From: an uncultured Flaviramulus sp.
Lineage (GTDB): Bacteria > Bacteroidota > Bacteroidia > Flavobacteriales > Flavobacteriaceae
Reading direction: 5' to 3'
NCBI GenBank assembly: GCA_947501105.1
Contig: CANMUP010000002.1
Coordinates: forward strand, 62,001 to 126,000
Length of the DNA stretch: 64,000 bases
Part shown: positions 35,104-44,503 of the stretch, piece after piece
Position numbering within the stretch: the first letter of the stretch is position 1
Layout of the letters: each line of letters begins with the position of its first letter
Translations under genes and position numbers: made by a program
The notes under the pieces: generated by a model
Database searches by the model: none
The model's input: only the letters and a program-made list of their open reading frames with translations
What the model was told of the DNA's origin: nothing

Positions 35104-35421
35104 TTATTTATAATCTTCGCGTACTGGAAAAAAGGTGTCAATTACAACACAATTTGTTAAAGCATTTGCACTATGAATAGCATTGGAAGGTATTACCGTA
35201 ATAGAATCTGATTCAAGAACTTTGGTAATGCCATCAATTGTCATTTCTAATTTACCAGAAATAACTTGTGTTATTTGTTCATGTACATGAGAATGTGCTG
35301 GTAAAACCGCCCCTTCTTCAATATTAATAAGTCCTACGGTATTATTATCGGTATGAATATATTTTCCCTTTATGCCTTCAACAAGGTCCTTTTCTGGTAT
35401 GTCTGAAAATTTGTGAGTCAT
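35104..35421 (-). CDS. Small cupin-domain protein
   Basis: 105 residues, one conserved-barrel cupin. The metal-site motif appears as LPAHSHVHEQITQVISGKLEM, shortened here to its key residues H-x-H-x4-Q, and the second motif as VIPSNAIHSANA. The E of the usual first motif is in the HEQ step. Such proteins act in sugar or amino acid metabolism or as sensors; no specific reaction can be assigned. It lies 2 bp after map and 6 bp before the methyltransferase. Confidence 0.75.
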   Translation of the reverse strand: MTHKFSDIPEKDLVEGIKGKYIHTDNNTVGLINIEEGAVLPAHSHVHEQITQVISGKLEMTIDGITKVLESDSITVIPSNAIHSANALTNCVVIDTFFPVREDYK

Positions 35422-35423
35422 AA

Positions 35424-36242
35424 TTATAAAACAAGCTGTTTTTGTCTAAATTCTTCTTCTTCATTACTTTCAATACCTAAAGCATCATATATGTAAGCGA
35501 AAGTTGAAAGCAATTCCGGTTTGCCATTTATAAGTGCAACGTCGTGCTCAAAATGTGCACTAGGTTTATTATCTAAAGTAGTAATAGTCCAACCGTCTCT
35601 GTGTTGTTTTATGCGCTGAGTTCCCATATTTATCATAGGTTCAATAGCAACTACCATACCTTCAATAAACTTTTTTCCACGACCACGTTTTCCATAGTTT
35701 GGCATTTCTGGGTCTTCATGCATTTTGCTACCTAAACCATGACCAACTAATTCTCTTACTATACCATAACCATGATCTTCACAGTATTTTTGAATAGCAT
35801 ATCCAACATCTCCAACACGATTTCCTTTTTTAAACTCCCTTATACCAACGTATAGAGACTCTTTTGTTACTTGAAGTAGTTTTTCTGTTTCTGGGGCAAT
35901 CTCACCAACAGCAAAAGTATAGGCATGGTCTCCGTAAAAACCATTCTTTAAAGCACCACAATCAATAGATATAATATCTCCTTCTACAAGAGGTTCGTTG
36001 GTAGGAAAACCATGAACTACTTGATCGTTAGGACTCATGCAAAGTGTATTAGGAAAATCATACAGCCCTAAAAATCCAGGTATAGCACCTTGAGAGCGAA
36101 TATAATCTTCGGCTAACTTATCCAATTGCAGGGTTGTAACACCAGGCTTAACTTCTTTTGCTAATATTCCCAATGTTCTAGAAACAATCAAAGCGCTTTC
36201 ACGCATCAACTCAATTTCTTCACTAGTTTTTACTATAATCAT
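35424..36242 (-). CDS. map: Type I methionine aminopeptidase
   Basis: 272 residues. It removes the initiator Met from new proteins, using two metal ions. The five ligands are in place: SIDCGALKNGFYGDHAYTF (two Asp), GHGLGSKMHEDPE (His), VVAIEPMI (Glu) and HFEHDVAL (Glu). The substrate-site His is in VVHGFPTNEPL. It is slightly longer than E. coli Map because of a C-terminal tail (SNEEEEFRQKQLVL). First of three tightly spaced genes. Confidence 0.95.
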   Translation of the reverse strand: MIIVKTSEEIELMRESALIVSRTLGILAKEVKPGVTTLQLDKLAEDYIRSQGAIPGFLGLYDFPNTLCMSPNDQVVHGFPTNEPLVEGDIISIDCGALKNGFYGDHAYTFAVGEIAPETEKLLQVTKESLYVGIREFKKGNRVGDVGYAIQKYCEDHGYGIVRELVGHGLGSKMHEDPEMPNYGKRGRGKKFIEGMVVAIEPMINMGTQRIKQHRDGWTITTLDNKPSAHFEHDVALINGKPELLSTFAYIYDALGIESNEEEEFRQKQLVL

Positions 36243-36363
36243 ACTTAAAAAATAATGGCAAAGATACTTAAAAATAAAATTCTAACTATTTTGATGTTAT
36301 ATGACTTTTGACAGTTTTTATAATTTAAATAATAGGTAATTTTGCTGTATAAAATAAGTTAAA

Positions 36364-37629
36364 ATGTATAAAGTAGTAAGTGCCGAAGAAGCAGTAAAGG
36401 TTATAAAGAGTAATGATAGAGTATATGTACAAGCGGCCGCTGCGGCTCCGCAATTGCTTACAAAAGCAATGTCGGATAGATATGAAGAACTTAGAAATGT
36501 TGAGGTTTGCCATTTACATGTTGAAGGTGCAGCACCTTATGCAAATCCCGATTTTAAAGATAGTTTTCACGTTAACTCTTTTTTTATAGGGAGTAATGTT
36601 AGGCATACGTTAGCAGCTGGAAACGGATCATATACTCCTGTTTTTTTAAGTGAATTGCCTTTATTGTTTAAGAGAAATATTTTATCGTTAGATGTGGCAT
36701 TAATTCATGTATCTGTTCCAGATAAACATGGGTATTGTTCATTAGGGGTTTCAGTTGAAGCTACATTGGCAGCTATAGAAAACGCAAAAATTGTTATAGC
36801 TCAAGTAAATGTTCAAATGCCTCGAACTCATGGAGATGGTATAATACACCATACTGAGATTGATTTATTTGTAGAGTGCGATGAGCCAATACCAGTACAT
36901 AATAACGGTGAATCTACAGATGTTGAAAATAAAATTGGAGATTATGTAGCTAGTTTAATTGAAGATAAAAGTACTTTGCAAATGGGTATAGGATCCATAC
37001 CTAATGCCGTATTATCACGACTTAAAAACCATAAAAATTTGGGATTACATACCGAAATGTTCTCAGATGGAGTAATAGATTTAATTTTGAAAGATGTAAT
37101 TAACGGAAATTTTAAAGGTATTAATCCTGGTCGGGCATTAGCAACTTTTTTAATCGGTTCAAAACGACTTTATGATTATGTTGATGACAATCCTTTTGTT
37201 GAAATGAGAGCGTCAGATTATGTAAATGATGTTTCAATAATTAAGCAAAATCCAAAAATGGTAGCAATAAACTCTGCTATAGAAGTAGATTTAACAGGAC
37301 AAGTATGCGCAGACTCAATTGGAGCCAAAATGTACTCTGGAGTTGGTGGGCAAATGGATTATATTCGCGGAGCTTCATTAAGCGAGGGAGGTAAAGCAAT
37401 AATTGCATTGCCTTCGGCAACAAAAAAAGGAATTAGCAGAATTGTACCTAGTTTAAAACCAGGAGCAGGTGTTGTTACAACACGTGCACACGTACATCAT
37501 GTAGTTACAGAATATGGTATAGCTAATTTATACGGTAAAACAATAAAAGATAGGGTTAAGGCTTTAGTAGATATAGCACACCCAGACCATAGAGAATCTA
37601 TTGATAAAGCTTATTTTGAATTAATTTAG
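36364..37629 (+). CDS. Acetyl-CoA hydrolase / CoA-transferase family protein
   Basis: 421 residues. The family moves CoA between acids, for example 4-hydroxybutyrate:acetate CoA-transferase. The N-terminal domain has VYVQAAAAAPQLL and the ISVPDKHGYCSLG-type stretch. The C-terminal domain has LQMGIGSIPNAVLS, the catalytic Glu in LHTEMFSDG, and GGQMDYIRGASLSEGGK. Both halves are intact, so it should be active, but the acid substrate cannot be read. It is monocistronic and convergent with the HAD gene, whose stop is 2 bp away. Confidence 0.88.
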   Translation: MYKVVSAEEAVKVIKSNDRVYVQAAAAAPQLLTKAMSDRYEELRNVEVCHLHVEGAAPYANPDFKDSFHVNSFFIGSNVRHTLAAGNGSYTPVFLSELPLLFKRNILSLDVALIHVSVPDKHGYCSLGVSVEATLAAIENAKIVIAQVNVQMPRTHGDGIIHHTEIDLFVECDEPIPVHNNGESTDVENKIGDYVASLIEDKSTLQMGIGSIPNAVLSRLKNHKNLGLHTEMFSDGVIDLILKDVINGNFKGINPGRALATFLIGSKRLYDYVDDNPFVEMRASDYVNDVSIIKQNPKMVAINSAIEVDLTGQVCADSIGAKMYSGVGGQMDYIRGASLSEGGKAIIALPSATKKGISRIVPSLKPGAGVVTTRAHVHHVVTEYGIANLYGKTIKDRVKALVDIAHPDHRESIDKAYFELI

Positions 37630-37631
37630 AA

Positions 37632-38036
37632 TTATTTAAAAAAGCTAAAGAAGCCTTTTTTCTTTTCAGGAATGTTTGGTTTCGTATTTGTTAGCATTTG
37701 GTATATTTCACCCCAACCAATAAAACCACCAATATTTCTATCGTCGATAAACAAATCGGCATGAATTTTTCTGCTAATATTTTTGTTATATTCTTCTTCA
37801 GCGAAACTACTGTTTACTGAGTAAAAAGCGATACCGTTTTCTTCACAAAAATTAACAGCTTCATCTAATTTATCGCCACATCTATAAGTCCATAAAATTA
37901 ACCGATGCCCTTCTTCTTGCAGTTTTTTTAAAGTTTCAAAAGCAAAAAGTATAGGCTTCCCTATTTTTGGATAAGCATCTTCTACTATAGTGCCATCAAA
38001 ATCTACAGCTATTATAAGCGTCTCGTTAAAATTCAT
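37632..38036 (-). CDS. HAD-superfamily hydrolase, BT0820 type
   Basis: 134 residues, a small capless HAD protein. The nucleophile motif is VDFDGTIVED, followed by a WTYRCG segment at motif II and the late Asp pair in ADLFIDDRNIGG. The BT0820 subgroup is common in Bacteroidota; its physiological substrate is unknown. The last residues (KKKGFFSFFK) form a basic, aromatic tail. Separate from gpmI by 55 bp. Confidence 0.82.
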   Translation of the reverse strand: MNFNETLIIAVDFDGTIVEDAYPKIGKPILFAFETLKKLQEEGHRLILWTYRCGDKLDEAVNFCEENGIAFYSVNSSFAEEEYNKNISRKIHADLFIDDRNIGGFIGWGEIYQMLTNTKPNIPEKKKGFFSFFK

Positions 38037-38091
38037 TCAAATTAAAGACTTGAGTTTGTTACAAAAGTACAATAATTTATTTTTTATTTAT

Positions 38092-39609
38092 TTAAACCAA
38101 AGCTTTCTGGGTCATGGTTTCAGGTTGAGGTATTCCCATTAATTTTAAAATAGTGGGAGCCATATCACCTAAAATACCATTTTTAATTTGTGTTAAATCG
38201 TTATCAATTAAAATAACAGGTACAGGGTTTGTAGTATGTGCCGTATTTGGTGAACCGTCTGGATTAATCATGGTTTCACAATTACCATGATCTGCAATTA
38301 ACAATGTGGAGTAGCCGTTATTTAGCGCAGTATTTATAACATCTTTTACACATTCATCAACTGCTTCACATGCTTTTATTGCAGCTTCCATAACACCAGT
38401 ATGTCCAACCATATCGCCATTTGCAAAATTTAAACAAACAAAATCTACATCACCTTTTTGTAATTCAGGTATTAAAGCGTCACGTAATTCGTAAGCACTC
38501 ATTTCCGGTTTTAAATCGTATGTGGCTACTTTAGGTGAATTCCTTAAAATTCGAGTTTCACCATTAAATGGTTCTTCGCGTCCACCAGAAAAGAAAAATG
38601 TGACATGTGGGTATTTTTCAGTTTCAGCAATTCTAATTTGTTTTTTATGATGTTTTTCTAAAACTTCTCCTAAAGTTTCAGTTAAATTATCTTTGTTGAA
38701 TATAACATTGATGTTTTTATAAGTATCATCATAATTAGTGAGCGTTACATAATGCAAATTTAATTTATGCATGTTTTGCTCATGAAAATTAGTTTGTGTT
38801 AAAGCTTCGGTTAGCTCACGACCACGATCTGTTCTAAAATTAAAAAATATTACAACGTCATCGTCCTTAATATTTGCAATAGCATGTCCTTCTTTATCAG
38901 TTAGAATAATTGGTTTTATAAACTCATCAGTAATATCATTATCATAACTTTTTTGAATAGACTTTGTAGCATTAGTTGAATTTTCGCCAATACTATTTAC
39001 CAAAGCATCATAAGCTAATTTAACACGCTCCCAACGTTTATCTCTATCCATGGCATAGTAACGTCCTGTTACTGTTGCTAGTTTAGTATTTGTTTTTTCA
39101 ATATGGTTTTCTAACTCTGTTATAAATCCGTAACCAGACTTTGGGTCAACATCACGTCCATCAGTAAATGCGTGCACATAAGTATTAGTTAGTCCAAAAT
39201 CATTAGCAGCATCAATTAAACCTAATAAATGGTTAATGTGTGAGTGTACACCTCCATCGCTTAACAAACCTAAAAAATGTACATTTTTATTGTTGTCTTT
39301 TGCATAGTTAAATGCATCTACTAAAACTTTCTCGCTATTAAGTGTTTTGTTTTTTACGGCTAAATTTACTTTTACTAAGTCTTGATATACAATACGACCA
39401 GCACCTAAATTCATGTGCCCAACTTCGCTATTCCCCATTTGTCCTTCTGGTAAACCAACATGTAAACCATCAGTTCTTAAAGTAGCGAAAGGATATTTTT
39501 TATATAATGAATCAATAAATGGAGTGTTGGCATAATCGATTGCAGAAACTTTTGGGTCTGGAGAATTTCCCCAGCCATCCAATATCATTAAGATGACTTT
39601 TTTATTCAT
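38092..39609 (-). CDS. gpmI: 2,3-bisphosphoglycerate-independent phosphoglycerate mutase
   Basis: 505 residues. It interconverts 3- and 2-phosphoglycerate in glycolysis using Mn2+. It is a member of the alkaline phosphatase superfamily: the metal and nucleophile sites show as LMILDGWG, the Ser in GQMGNSEVGHMNLGAGR, and LLIADHGNCETM and PDGSPNTAHTTNPVP near the end. The phosphotransferase and inserted domains are complete and the length is standard. Confidence 0.96.
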   Translation of the reverse strand: MNKKVILMILDGWGNSPDPKVSAIDYANTPFIDSLYKKYPFATLRTDGLHVGLPEGQMGNSEVGHMNLGAGRIVYQDLVKVNLAVKNKTLNSEKVLVDAFNYAKDNNKNVHFLGLLSDGGVHSHINHLLGLIDAANDFGLTNTYVHAFTDGRDVDPKSGYGFITELENHIEKTNTKLATVTGRYYAMDRDKRWERVKLAYDALVNSIGENSTNATKSIQKSYDNDITDEFIKPIILTDKEGHAIANIKDDDVVIFFNFRTDRGRELTEALTQTNFHEQNMHKLNLHYVTLTNYDDTYKNINVIFNKDNLTETLGEVLEKHHKKQIRIAETEKYPHVTFFFSGGREEPFNGETRILRNSPKVATYDLKPEMSAYELRDALIPELQKGDVDFVCLNFANGDMVGHTGVMEAAIKACEAVDECVKDVINTALNNGYSTLLIADHGNCETMINPDGSPNTAHTTNPVPVILIDNDLTQIKNGILGDMAPTILKLMGIPQPETMTQKALV

Positions 39610-39856
39610 TTTAAAAAAAAATTAATTCATAACAAAGATACAGGAACTTTGGTGAAATTAAGTTGTGTAAACCCTTTTAACTTGTTGGTTTTATTGGTTT
39701 TTAAATGTTTTTTAGAAATCTATAAATTATCTTAAAGATTTCTAAAAATTAAGTTAAAAAATGATTATTAATGTTAATTAATGTAACAGATTAAATTTTT
39801 AGTCGTCTCTTTAGTATATCAAAAAACAAATCATTAATCAATTAAAATCTTTCATC

Positions 39857-40240
39857 ATGAAAAAAACAATCATTATTTCTGCAATCGCATTATGTTTCTC
39901 TGTTGTATCAGTTAATGCAAAAAACACTATTGAAAATCAATCTACTTTTACTACTCAAACTACTGTAAAAGTGAATCCTTTTTGTGTATCTATTGCAAAA
40001 GGTGATATTGAAACCGTTAAAAAGCTAATTAATTTAGGAGAAGATGTGAACAAAAAATCTAATGGAATGACTCCAGCTATGTATGCAGCTAAGTTTAATA
40101 GAACAGATATTTTAAAACTTTTAATATCTAAAGGAGCTAAATTAAAAGTTAAGTCTGATAAAGGTATGACTGCTAAGAAATATGCAAAGCAATCTAATGC
40201 AAAAGAAGCTTTATCAATTATTGAAGAAGCATTAAGTTAA
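39857..40240 (+). CDS. Secreted ankyrin-repeat protein
   Basis: 127 residues. A cleavable signal peptide (IIISAIALCFSVVSVNA) is followed by two ankyrin repeats, visible as AKGDIETVKKLINLGEDVNKKSNG and GMTPAMYAAKFNRTDILKLLISKGA in outline. Ankyrin repeats bind proteins, and here they would be periplasmic. Small secreted ankyrin proteins are common in flavobacteria and have no defined function. The 247-bp upstream gap is AT-rich with no other gene. A strong terminator follows. Confidence 0.82.
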   Translation: MKKTIIISAIALCFSVVSVNAKNTIENQSTFTTQTTVKVNPFCVSIAKGDIETVKKLINLGEDVNKKSNGMTPAMYAAKFNRTDILKLLISKGAKLKVKSDKGMTAKKYAKQSNAKEALSIIEEALS

Positions 40241-40284
40241 AATAATTAAAATTCATATAACAATTATTTAGAGCTAGTCACTCG

Positions 40285-40316
40285 AAAAAGCCTTGTTTTC
40301 TAACAAGGCTTTTTTT
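40285..40316. terminator. Bidirectional terminator between ankyrin gene and M48 protease gene
   Basis: AAAAAGCCTTGTT pairs with AACAAGGCTTTTT around a short loop, with A and T runs on either side. Confidence 0.85.
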
Positions 40317-41082
40317 ATTGATTTTTATATTTTTCTATAGATTCTTGAATTTTTTCAATTCTGTTATCTGGATCTGGATGTGAGCTTTGAAATTCTGGTA
40401 CACGATTTGGTCCAGCAGCATCTTTTAAAATTTGCATAACCCCTATCATTTCTTCAGGGTTATAACCAGAATTAAGCATGAATAAAACACCCAGATCATC
40501 ACTTTCCAATTCATCACCACGACCATTTTTTAATAAAGTCTGTTGTCCAATCCCGCTTACTAATCCTCCCATGTCTGCTCCTACTGAAGCACCAGTTGTA
40601 ACGGTTTGCCAAAAGTCGCTTTCAGCTATGCGTTCAGCAGAATGCCGCCCTAAAACATGTCCAATTTCATGTCCTAAAACACCGGCTAATTGATCTTCAT
40701 TTTCTAGTTTAGAAAATAGTGCATACGTTATAAAAATCTGTCCTCCAGGAAGAGCAAATGCATTTATAGTATTCTCGTCTGCTAAAAGATGAAACTCGTA
40801 TCTGTAAGGTGTGTCTTTAGCTATGCTATTATTAATAAGTTTGTTTCCTACTTTATCAACCAAGGCTTGATATTGGTTGTTTGAATGCAACCCGCCGTGT
40901 TGTTGAGCCATTTGCGGAGCATTTTGTAATCCAATTGCTATTTCTTGATCCGATGTCATGTTAATGGTTTGGACACGTCCAGTGTACTCGTTTTTCTCTT
41001 TACTATTACATTTTTTTATAAATGCAAAAGCCACTATGGCTAAACCAATTAATAACCTAACTTTAAAATTTCTACCTCTCAT
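40315..41082 (-). CDS. M48-family metallopeptidase
   Basis: 255 residues. A single N-terminal membrane helix or signal (LLIGLAIVAFAFIKKC) precedes an M48 catalytic domain. The zinc-binding motif is GHEIGHVLGRHSAERI and the third ligand Glu lies in DELESDDLGVLFM. The form is the short Oma1/LoiP type that acts in the envelope on misfolded or outer membrane proteins. It lacks the multi-helix membrane region of HtpX. Full catalytic set present. Confidence 0.88.
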   Translation of the reverse strand: MRGRNFKVRLLIGLAIVAFAFIKKCNSKEKNEYTGRVQTINMTSDQEIAIGLQNAPQMAQQHGGLHSNNQYQALVDKVGNKLINNSIAKDTPYRYEFHLLADENTINAFALPGGQIFITYALFSKLENEDQLAGVLGHEIGHVLGRHSAERIAESDFWQTVTTGASVGADMGGLVSGIGQQTLLKNGRGDELESDDLGVLFMLNSGYNPEEMIGVMQILKDAAGPNRVPEFQSSHPDPDNRIEKIQESIEKYKNQ

Positions 41083-41260
41083 CAGAATATGTTTATGATA
41101 CTAAAATTACGAAAAAAAGACTTTATGTAAATAATTTGTTTTTAAGTACTAATATTAGACACAATTTTCGCCTTTTAGTCACTCATATATATTTATCCAA
41201 TTTTAAATTATGTTTTACATAATGATTAGAAAATAATTATATTCACATAAAAATTATTTA

Positions 41261-41686
41261 ATGTCTATTCAGTTTAAAATTATTGATAAGCAAAACATAA
41301 ATTCTATTATACCATTAGTTCAAAAACTAAATGGAAATAAAGATACTGACGCTGTTTTAAAGCAACGTTTTTCAGAAATGATAACTCAAAATTATGAGTG
41401 TGCAGGTATTTTTGATAATGGAAAATTAATAGGAATATGTGGTTTGTGGTTTTGTACGCGACATTATTCTGGAAAAAGTGTTGAACCAGATCATGTTTTT
41501 ATTGATGATACTTATCGAGGAAAAGGTTTAGGGAAACAATTTTTTGAATGGATTTATAATTATGTGAAGCTAAAAGGTTGTGAATCAATTGAGTTAAATA
41601 CCTATGTAAATAATTATCCTTCGCATAAATTTTATTACAATGATGGCTTTGAAATATTAGGATATCATTTTTTTAAAAAGTTGTAG
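41261..41686 (+). CDS. GNAT-family N-acetyltransferase
   Basis: 141 residues. The acetyl-CoA site is FIDDTYRGKGLGKQFFEWI, and HKFYYNDGFEILGYHFFKK is the usual C-terminal strand-helix. The rest is compact with no added domain. The substrate is unknown. It is followed by the tRNA-Gly gene, whose own promoter starts near the end of this frame. Confidence 0.82.
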   Translation: MSIQFKIIDKQNINSIIPLVQKLNGNKDTDAVLKQRFSEMITQNYECAGIFDNGKLIGICGLWFCTRHYSGKSVEPDHVFIDDTYRGKGLGKQFFEWIYNYVKLKGCESIELNTYVNNYPSHKFYYNDGFEILGYHFFKKL

Positions 41687-41693
41687 TTTTTGC

Positions 41694-41725
41694 TTGCAAG
41701 TAGTTTATAAGATTGTATATATTTG
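41694..41725 (+). promoter_or_regulatory. Promoter of tRNA-Gly
   Basis: TTG (41694-41696) and TATATTTG (41718-41725) are separated by 21 bp, a good match to the Bacteroidota -33/-7 promoter. The -7 box ends 10 bp before the mature 5' end. Confidence 0.65.
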
Positions 41726-41735
41726 CATCGCTAAT

Positions 41736-41808
41736 GCGGGAGTAGCTCAGTTGGTAGAGCGTCAGCCTTCCAAGCTGAATGTCGCCAGTTCGAACCTGGT
41801 CTCCCGCT
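41736..41808 (+). tRNA. tRNA-Gly (anticodon UCC)
   Basis: 73 nt. Acceptor stem GCGGGAG/CTCCCGC pairs perfectly. The D arm is GCTC/GAGC, the anticodon stem TCAGC/GCTGA encloses loop CTTCCAA with anticodon TCC, and the T arm is GCCAG-TTCGAAC-CTGGT. The discriminator base is T and CCA is not encoded. A hairpin terminator follows. Confidence 0.97.
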
Positions 41809-41812
41809 CTTT

Positions 41813-41840
41813 AAGCTTCATAGAAATATGAAGCTTTTTT
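41813..41840 (+). terminator. Terminator of tRNA-Gly
   Basis: AAGCTTCATA and TATGAAGCTT form a perfect 10-bp stem with a GAAA tetraloop, followed by a T-run that overlaps the stop of pepE on the other strand. Confidence 0.88.
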
Positions 41841-42546
41841 ATTTTAAATGGCTTAATTGTGTTCCAGATTCTACTTCGTAAGGAGCTTTGTTGTATTCAA
41901 AAATACGAGCTGTTAAACTCCCATTTAAAGTAATAGAGTCATCTTGAACATGTAACCAACTACCTTCGCGCAAGCCAACTACAGGTGGCGTATTGTAACA
42001 ATGAAACTCTTTAATTCTTGTTTCTCTAGTTTCTCCCATATGTTTGCTATTCGTGTCTGGGTCTAAATAATGAGGATTAATATTAAAAGGCACTAACCCT
42101 AAAGTATTAAAGCTAGGTGGATAAACTATTGGCATATCGTTAGATGTTTTTATTGTTAGCCCACAAATATTACTACCAGCACTTGTACCTAAATAGGGGG
42201 TGCCGTTAGTAACGGTTTCTTTTAAAACATCAATCAAATTATTTTTGTATAACTGATTTACCAAAACAAAAGTATTGCCACCACCAGTAAAAATGGCTTC
42301 TGCATTTTTAATGGCTTCTACAGGGTTTTCAAAAGTATGAATGCCTACTGCTTTTTTATCAATTTTAGAAAATGCTACTTCTACTTTTTTAGTGTACTCA
42401 TCGTGAGATATTCCACCAGGTCTCGCGTACGGAATAAATAAAACTGTTTTTGCATTTTTAAAAAAGCGAGTTAATTCATCTAAAATATAGTCTAAATAAT
42501 CACTTCCGTGTAATGTAGAAGTGCTAGCAATAATTAAGTTTTTCAT
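41839..42546 (-). CDS. pepE: Dipeptidase E (alpha-aspartyl dipeptidase), family S51
   Basis: 235 residues. It hydrolyses Asp-X dipeptides in the cytosol. The start NLIIASTSTLHGSDYLDYIL, the AIFTGGGNTFVLV segment and the nucleophile Ser in LGTSAGSNI are characteristic of PepE, and the catalytic His lies in the FNINPHYLDP stretch. Length matches the E. coli enzyme. Monocistronic; it converges with the tRNA gene. Confidence 0.93.
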   Translation of the reverse strand: MKNLIIASTSTLHGSDYLDYILDELTRFFKNAKTVLFIPYARPGGISHDEYTKKVEVAFSKIDKKAVGIHTFENPVEAIKNAEAIFTGGGNTFVLVNQLYKNNLIDVLKETVTNGTPYLGTSAGSNICGLTIKTSNDMPIVYPPSFNTLGLVPFNINPHYLDPDTNSKHMGETRETRIKEFHCYNTPPVVGLREGSWLHVQDDSITLNGSLTARIFEYNKAPYEVESGTQLSHLK

Positions 42547-42634
42547 GAGTTAAATATATATATATAACAAAACTAAGCAAATGTTGGTTTTAACAAAAGT
42601 TTAAAGCGGTTTTTCATTTTCTTTAAGATTTGAA

Positions 42635-43477
42635 GTGCTTTCTTTATACAATAAAACAAAAGTATTGAGACAACTATTACTGCTTTGTATACTAGTTCTT
42701 TTTTGTGATTCATTAATGAGTCAGAATATTGAACGCGTTGAAGTTAAAGGTGTTATTCTTGCGGACAATAAAGATGTGGAAAACGTTACTATTTATAATA
42801 CATCATCCAATAAAGGCACAATAACTAATGTTAAAGGAGAATTTACTATTAGAGTGGCTTTAAATGATATTATTGAAATATCTGCTCTACAGTTTCAAAC
42901 AGTTTCTGTTAATATTGATGCCGAAGCAATTCAATCAAAACAATTAAAAATACATTTAGTAGAACAGGTTAATAAGTTAGACGCTGTTTTACTATCATCT
43001 GGACTTTCAGGGAATATGGAAACAGATATATTAAATGTTAAGACTGTTAAATCTATAACTGTGGATATGGGTAACATGAATGTAGATTTTGAGTATAATG
43101 ATATAAAAGCTTTTGATAACTCGGTTGTAAATAATCATTTAACAGCAATATTAGACCCAGAAGCGCGCAACTATTTACCTGATGCTGGTAAAATACTTAA
43201 GTTAATATTCAAAAAAAATCCATTACGTATTCAAAAAAAACTTTTTAGAGAACAAGTGGTAGAAAAACCCTCTAGAGATTTACTAGATGTTTATTCTAAC
43301 AAAAACCTTAATGAAACTTTTAATATACCTCTAGATAAGATTGAGCAATTTTTAGCATTTATTGATAAAAACGGAATGAATTTTGAACTTTTAAAAGATG
43401 AAAACGAAGTGTATTTAATTGATTTCTTAATTAAACAAAGCAAAGAATTTTTGAAGTTGAAAGATGCAAAACATTAA
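42635..43477 (+). CDS. CarboxypepD_reg-like envelope protein (copy 1)
   Basis: 280 residues from a GTG start at 42635 (a TTG at 42665-42667 is an alternative; no ATG precedes the signal sequence). The signal peptide is LLLLCILVLFCDSLMSQ. A carboxypeptidase-regulatory-like beta domain follows, with VILADNKDVENVTIYNTSS and KGEFTIRV, as seen at the N-terminus of TonB-dependent receptors, but no barrel is present. The rest is helical and unknown. The next gene, overlapping by 14 bp, is a paralogue. Confidence 0.72.
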   Translation: MLSLYNKTKVLRQLLLLCILVLFCDSLMSQNIERVEVKGVILADNKDVENVTIYNTSSNKGTITNVKGEFTIRVALNDIIEISALQFQTVSVNIDAEAIQSKQLKIHLVEQVNKLDAVLLSSGLSGNMETDILNVKTVKSITVDMGNMNVDFEYNDIKAFDNSVVNNHLTAILDPEARNYLPDAGKILKLIFKKNPLRIQKKLFREQVVEKPSRDLLDVYSNKNLNETFNIPLDKIEQFLAFIDKNGMNFELLKDENEVYLIDFLIKQSKEFLKLKDAKH

Positions 43478-44264
43478 GTGCTTTACTTTATTTATGCTAT
43501 TGTTTAATTTTCAAATAGCCGCATCTCAATCTGTTGAAATTTATGGAAAGGTTGAGAGTAATGTTAGTGTTGAAAATATTCATGTAATAAACAAAACGGC
43601 GCAAATTTTTACAACAACAAATAAAATAGGCGAGTTTAAAATTGTTGCGAAATTAAATGATACGCTAATGTTTTCGTCAATTCAACATATTCCAAAGCTT
43701 ATTATTGTTAACAATAATACAATTCTAATTAGAAAGCTAACTGTAAAACTTGAAGAGCAAATAAATATGCTGGATGAGGTTATAGTTGGAAAAGTGCTAA
43801 CAGGAGATTTACTATCTGATGTTGAAAATGTAGAGGGAGATCCACCAATTAATTTTTTTGATGTTGGAATACCTGGGTATAAAGGCAAACCTGCAACACA
43901 AAGTGAAAGACGCCTTAGTGAAGCTGGAGAGTTTAAGCCAAAAATGCTTTTAGGACTTCTAACAGGAGGGATTCCTTTAAATCCAATATTGAATGGAATT
44001 TCAGGCAGAACAAAAATGTTAAAAAACAGAGTGAAGCTTGAAGCAGATGATGAACTGTTAGGTAAGATAAAAGTAAGGTTGTCTGAGAGTTTTTTTAGTA
44101 TTTATGAACTTGATGAAAGTAAACGCGTAGATTTTTTTTATTTCTGTCAAGAAGATGAAAATTTCAACAATAGATGTAAAGGTAAAAGTGATATTGAAAT
44201 TTTTGAATTTTTAAGAGAAAAGCTAATAACATATAAAAGCAATCTTAAAATTGTTAATGATTGA
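43464..44264 (+). CDS. CarboxypepD_reg-like envelope protein (copy 2)
   Basis: 266 residues. It has a signal peptide (LFMLLFNFQIAASQ) and the same beta domain as copy 1: YGKVESNVSVENIHVINK and KIGEFKIVAKLNDTL align with the matching parts of copy 1, and both continue with a (V/L)xEQ(V/I)NxLDxV stretch. The C-terminal half differs, with FFDVGIPGYKGKPATQSERR. The overlap with copy 1 implies coupled translation and a shared complex. Function unknown. Confidence 0.72.
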   Translation: MQNIKCFTLFMLLFNFQIAASQSVEIYGKVESNVSVENIHVINKTAQIFTTTNKIGEFKIVAKLNDTLMFSSIQHIPKLIIVNNNTILIRKLTVKLEEQINMLDEVIVGKVLTGDLLSDVENVEGDPPINFFDVGIPGYKGKPATQSERRLSEAGEFKPKMLLGLLTGGIPLNPILNGISGRTKMLKNRVKLEADDELLGKIKVRLSESFFSIYELDESKRVDFFYFCQEDENFNNRCKGKSDIEIFEFLREKLITYKSNLKIVND

Positions 44265-44276
44265 TTTACACGTTAT

Positions 44277-44428
44277 GCGTTAGGGATAGTAGCGGCATCC
44301 TTTTTTGAGCTTAACTATAAGTTTGTTTTGAAACTTATTTTAAAATATATAGAAATACTTGATGAGATACTGAAACAAGTTCAGCACAAGAAAGATATAG
44401 CGGAAAGCCCGACCTTTAGGTAACGCCC
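44277..44428. repeat. 152-bp MITE-like element, copy 2, with internal REP-like palindrome
   Basis: It begins GCGTTAGGGATAGTAGCGG and ends AGCCCGACCTTTAGGTAACGCCC, matching both ends and the exact length of the element at 24701. The centre differs: here 44370-44384 reads CTGAAACAAGTTCAG, a palindrome. It fills the gap between copy 2 of the CarboxypepD_reg pair and the DUF6702 gene. Confidence 0.75.
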
Positions 44429-44503
44429 AAATAGTTTGAATGTTTTTTTGGAATGCTTTTTGAAACTAGCAACCTAAAATAATTACTTTAGCAAAAAATA
44501 AGC

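Noticed and set aside
41261-41686. Toxin of a GNAT toxin-antitoxin pair
   Set aside because: No RHH antitoxin gene is adjacent; the neighbour is a tRNA gene with its own promoter.
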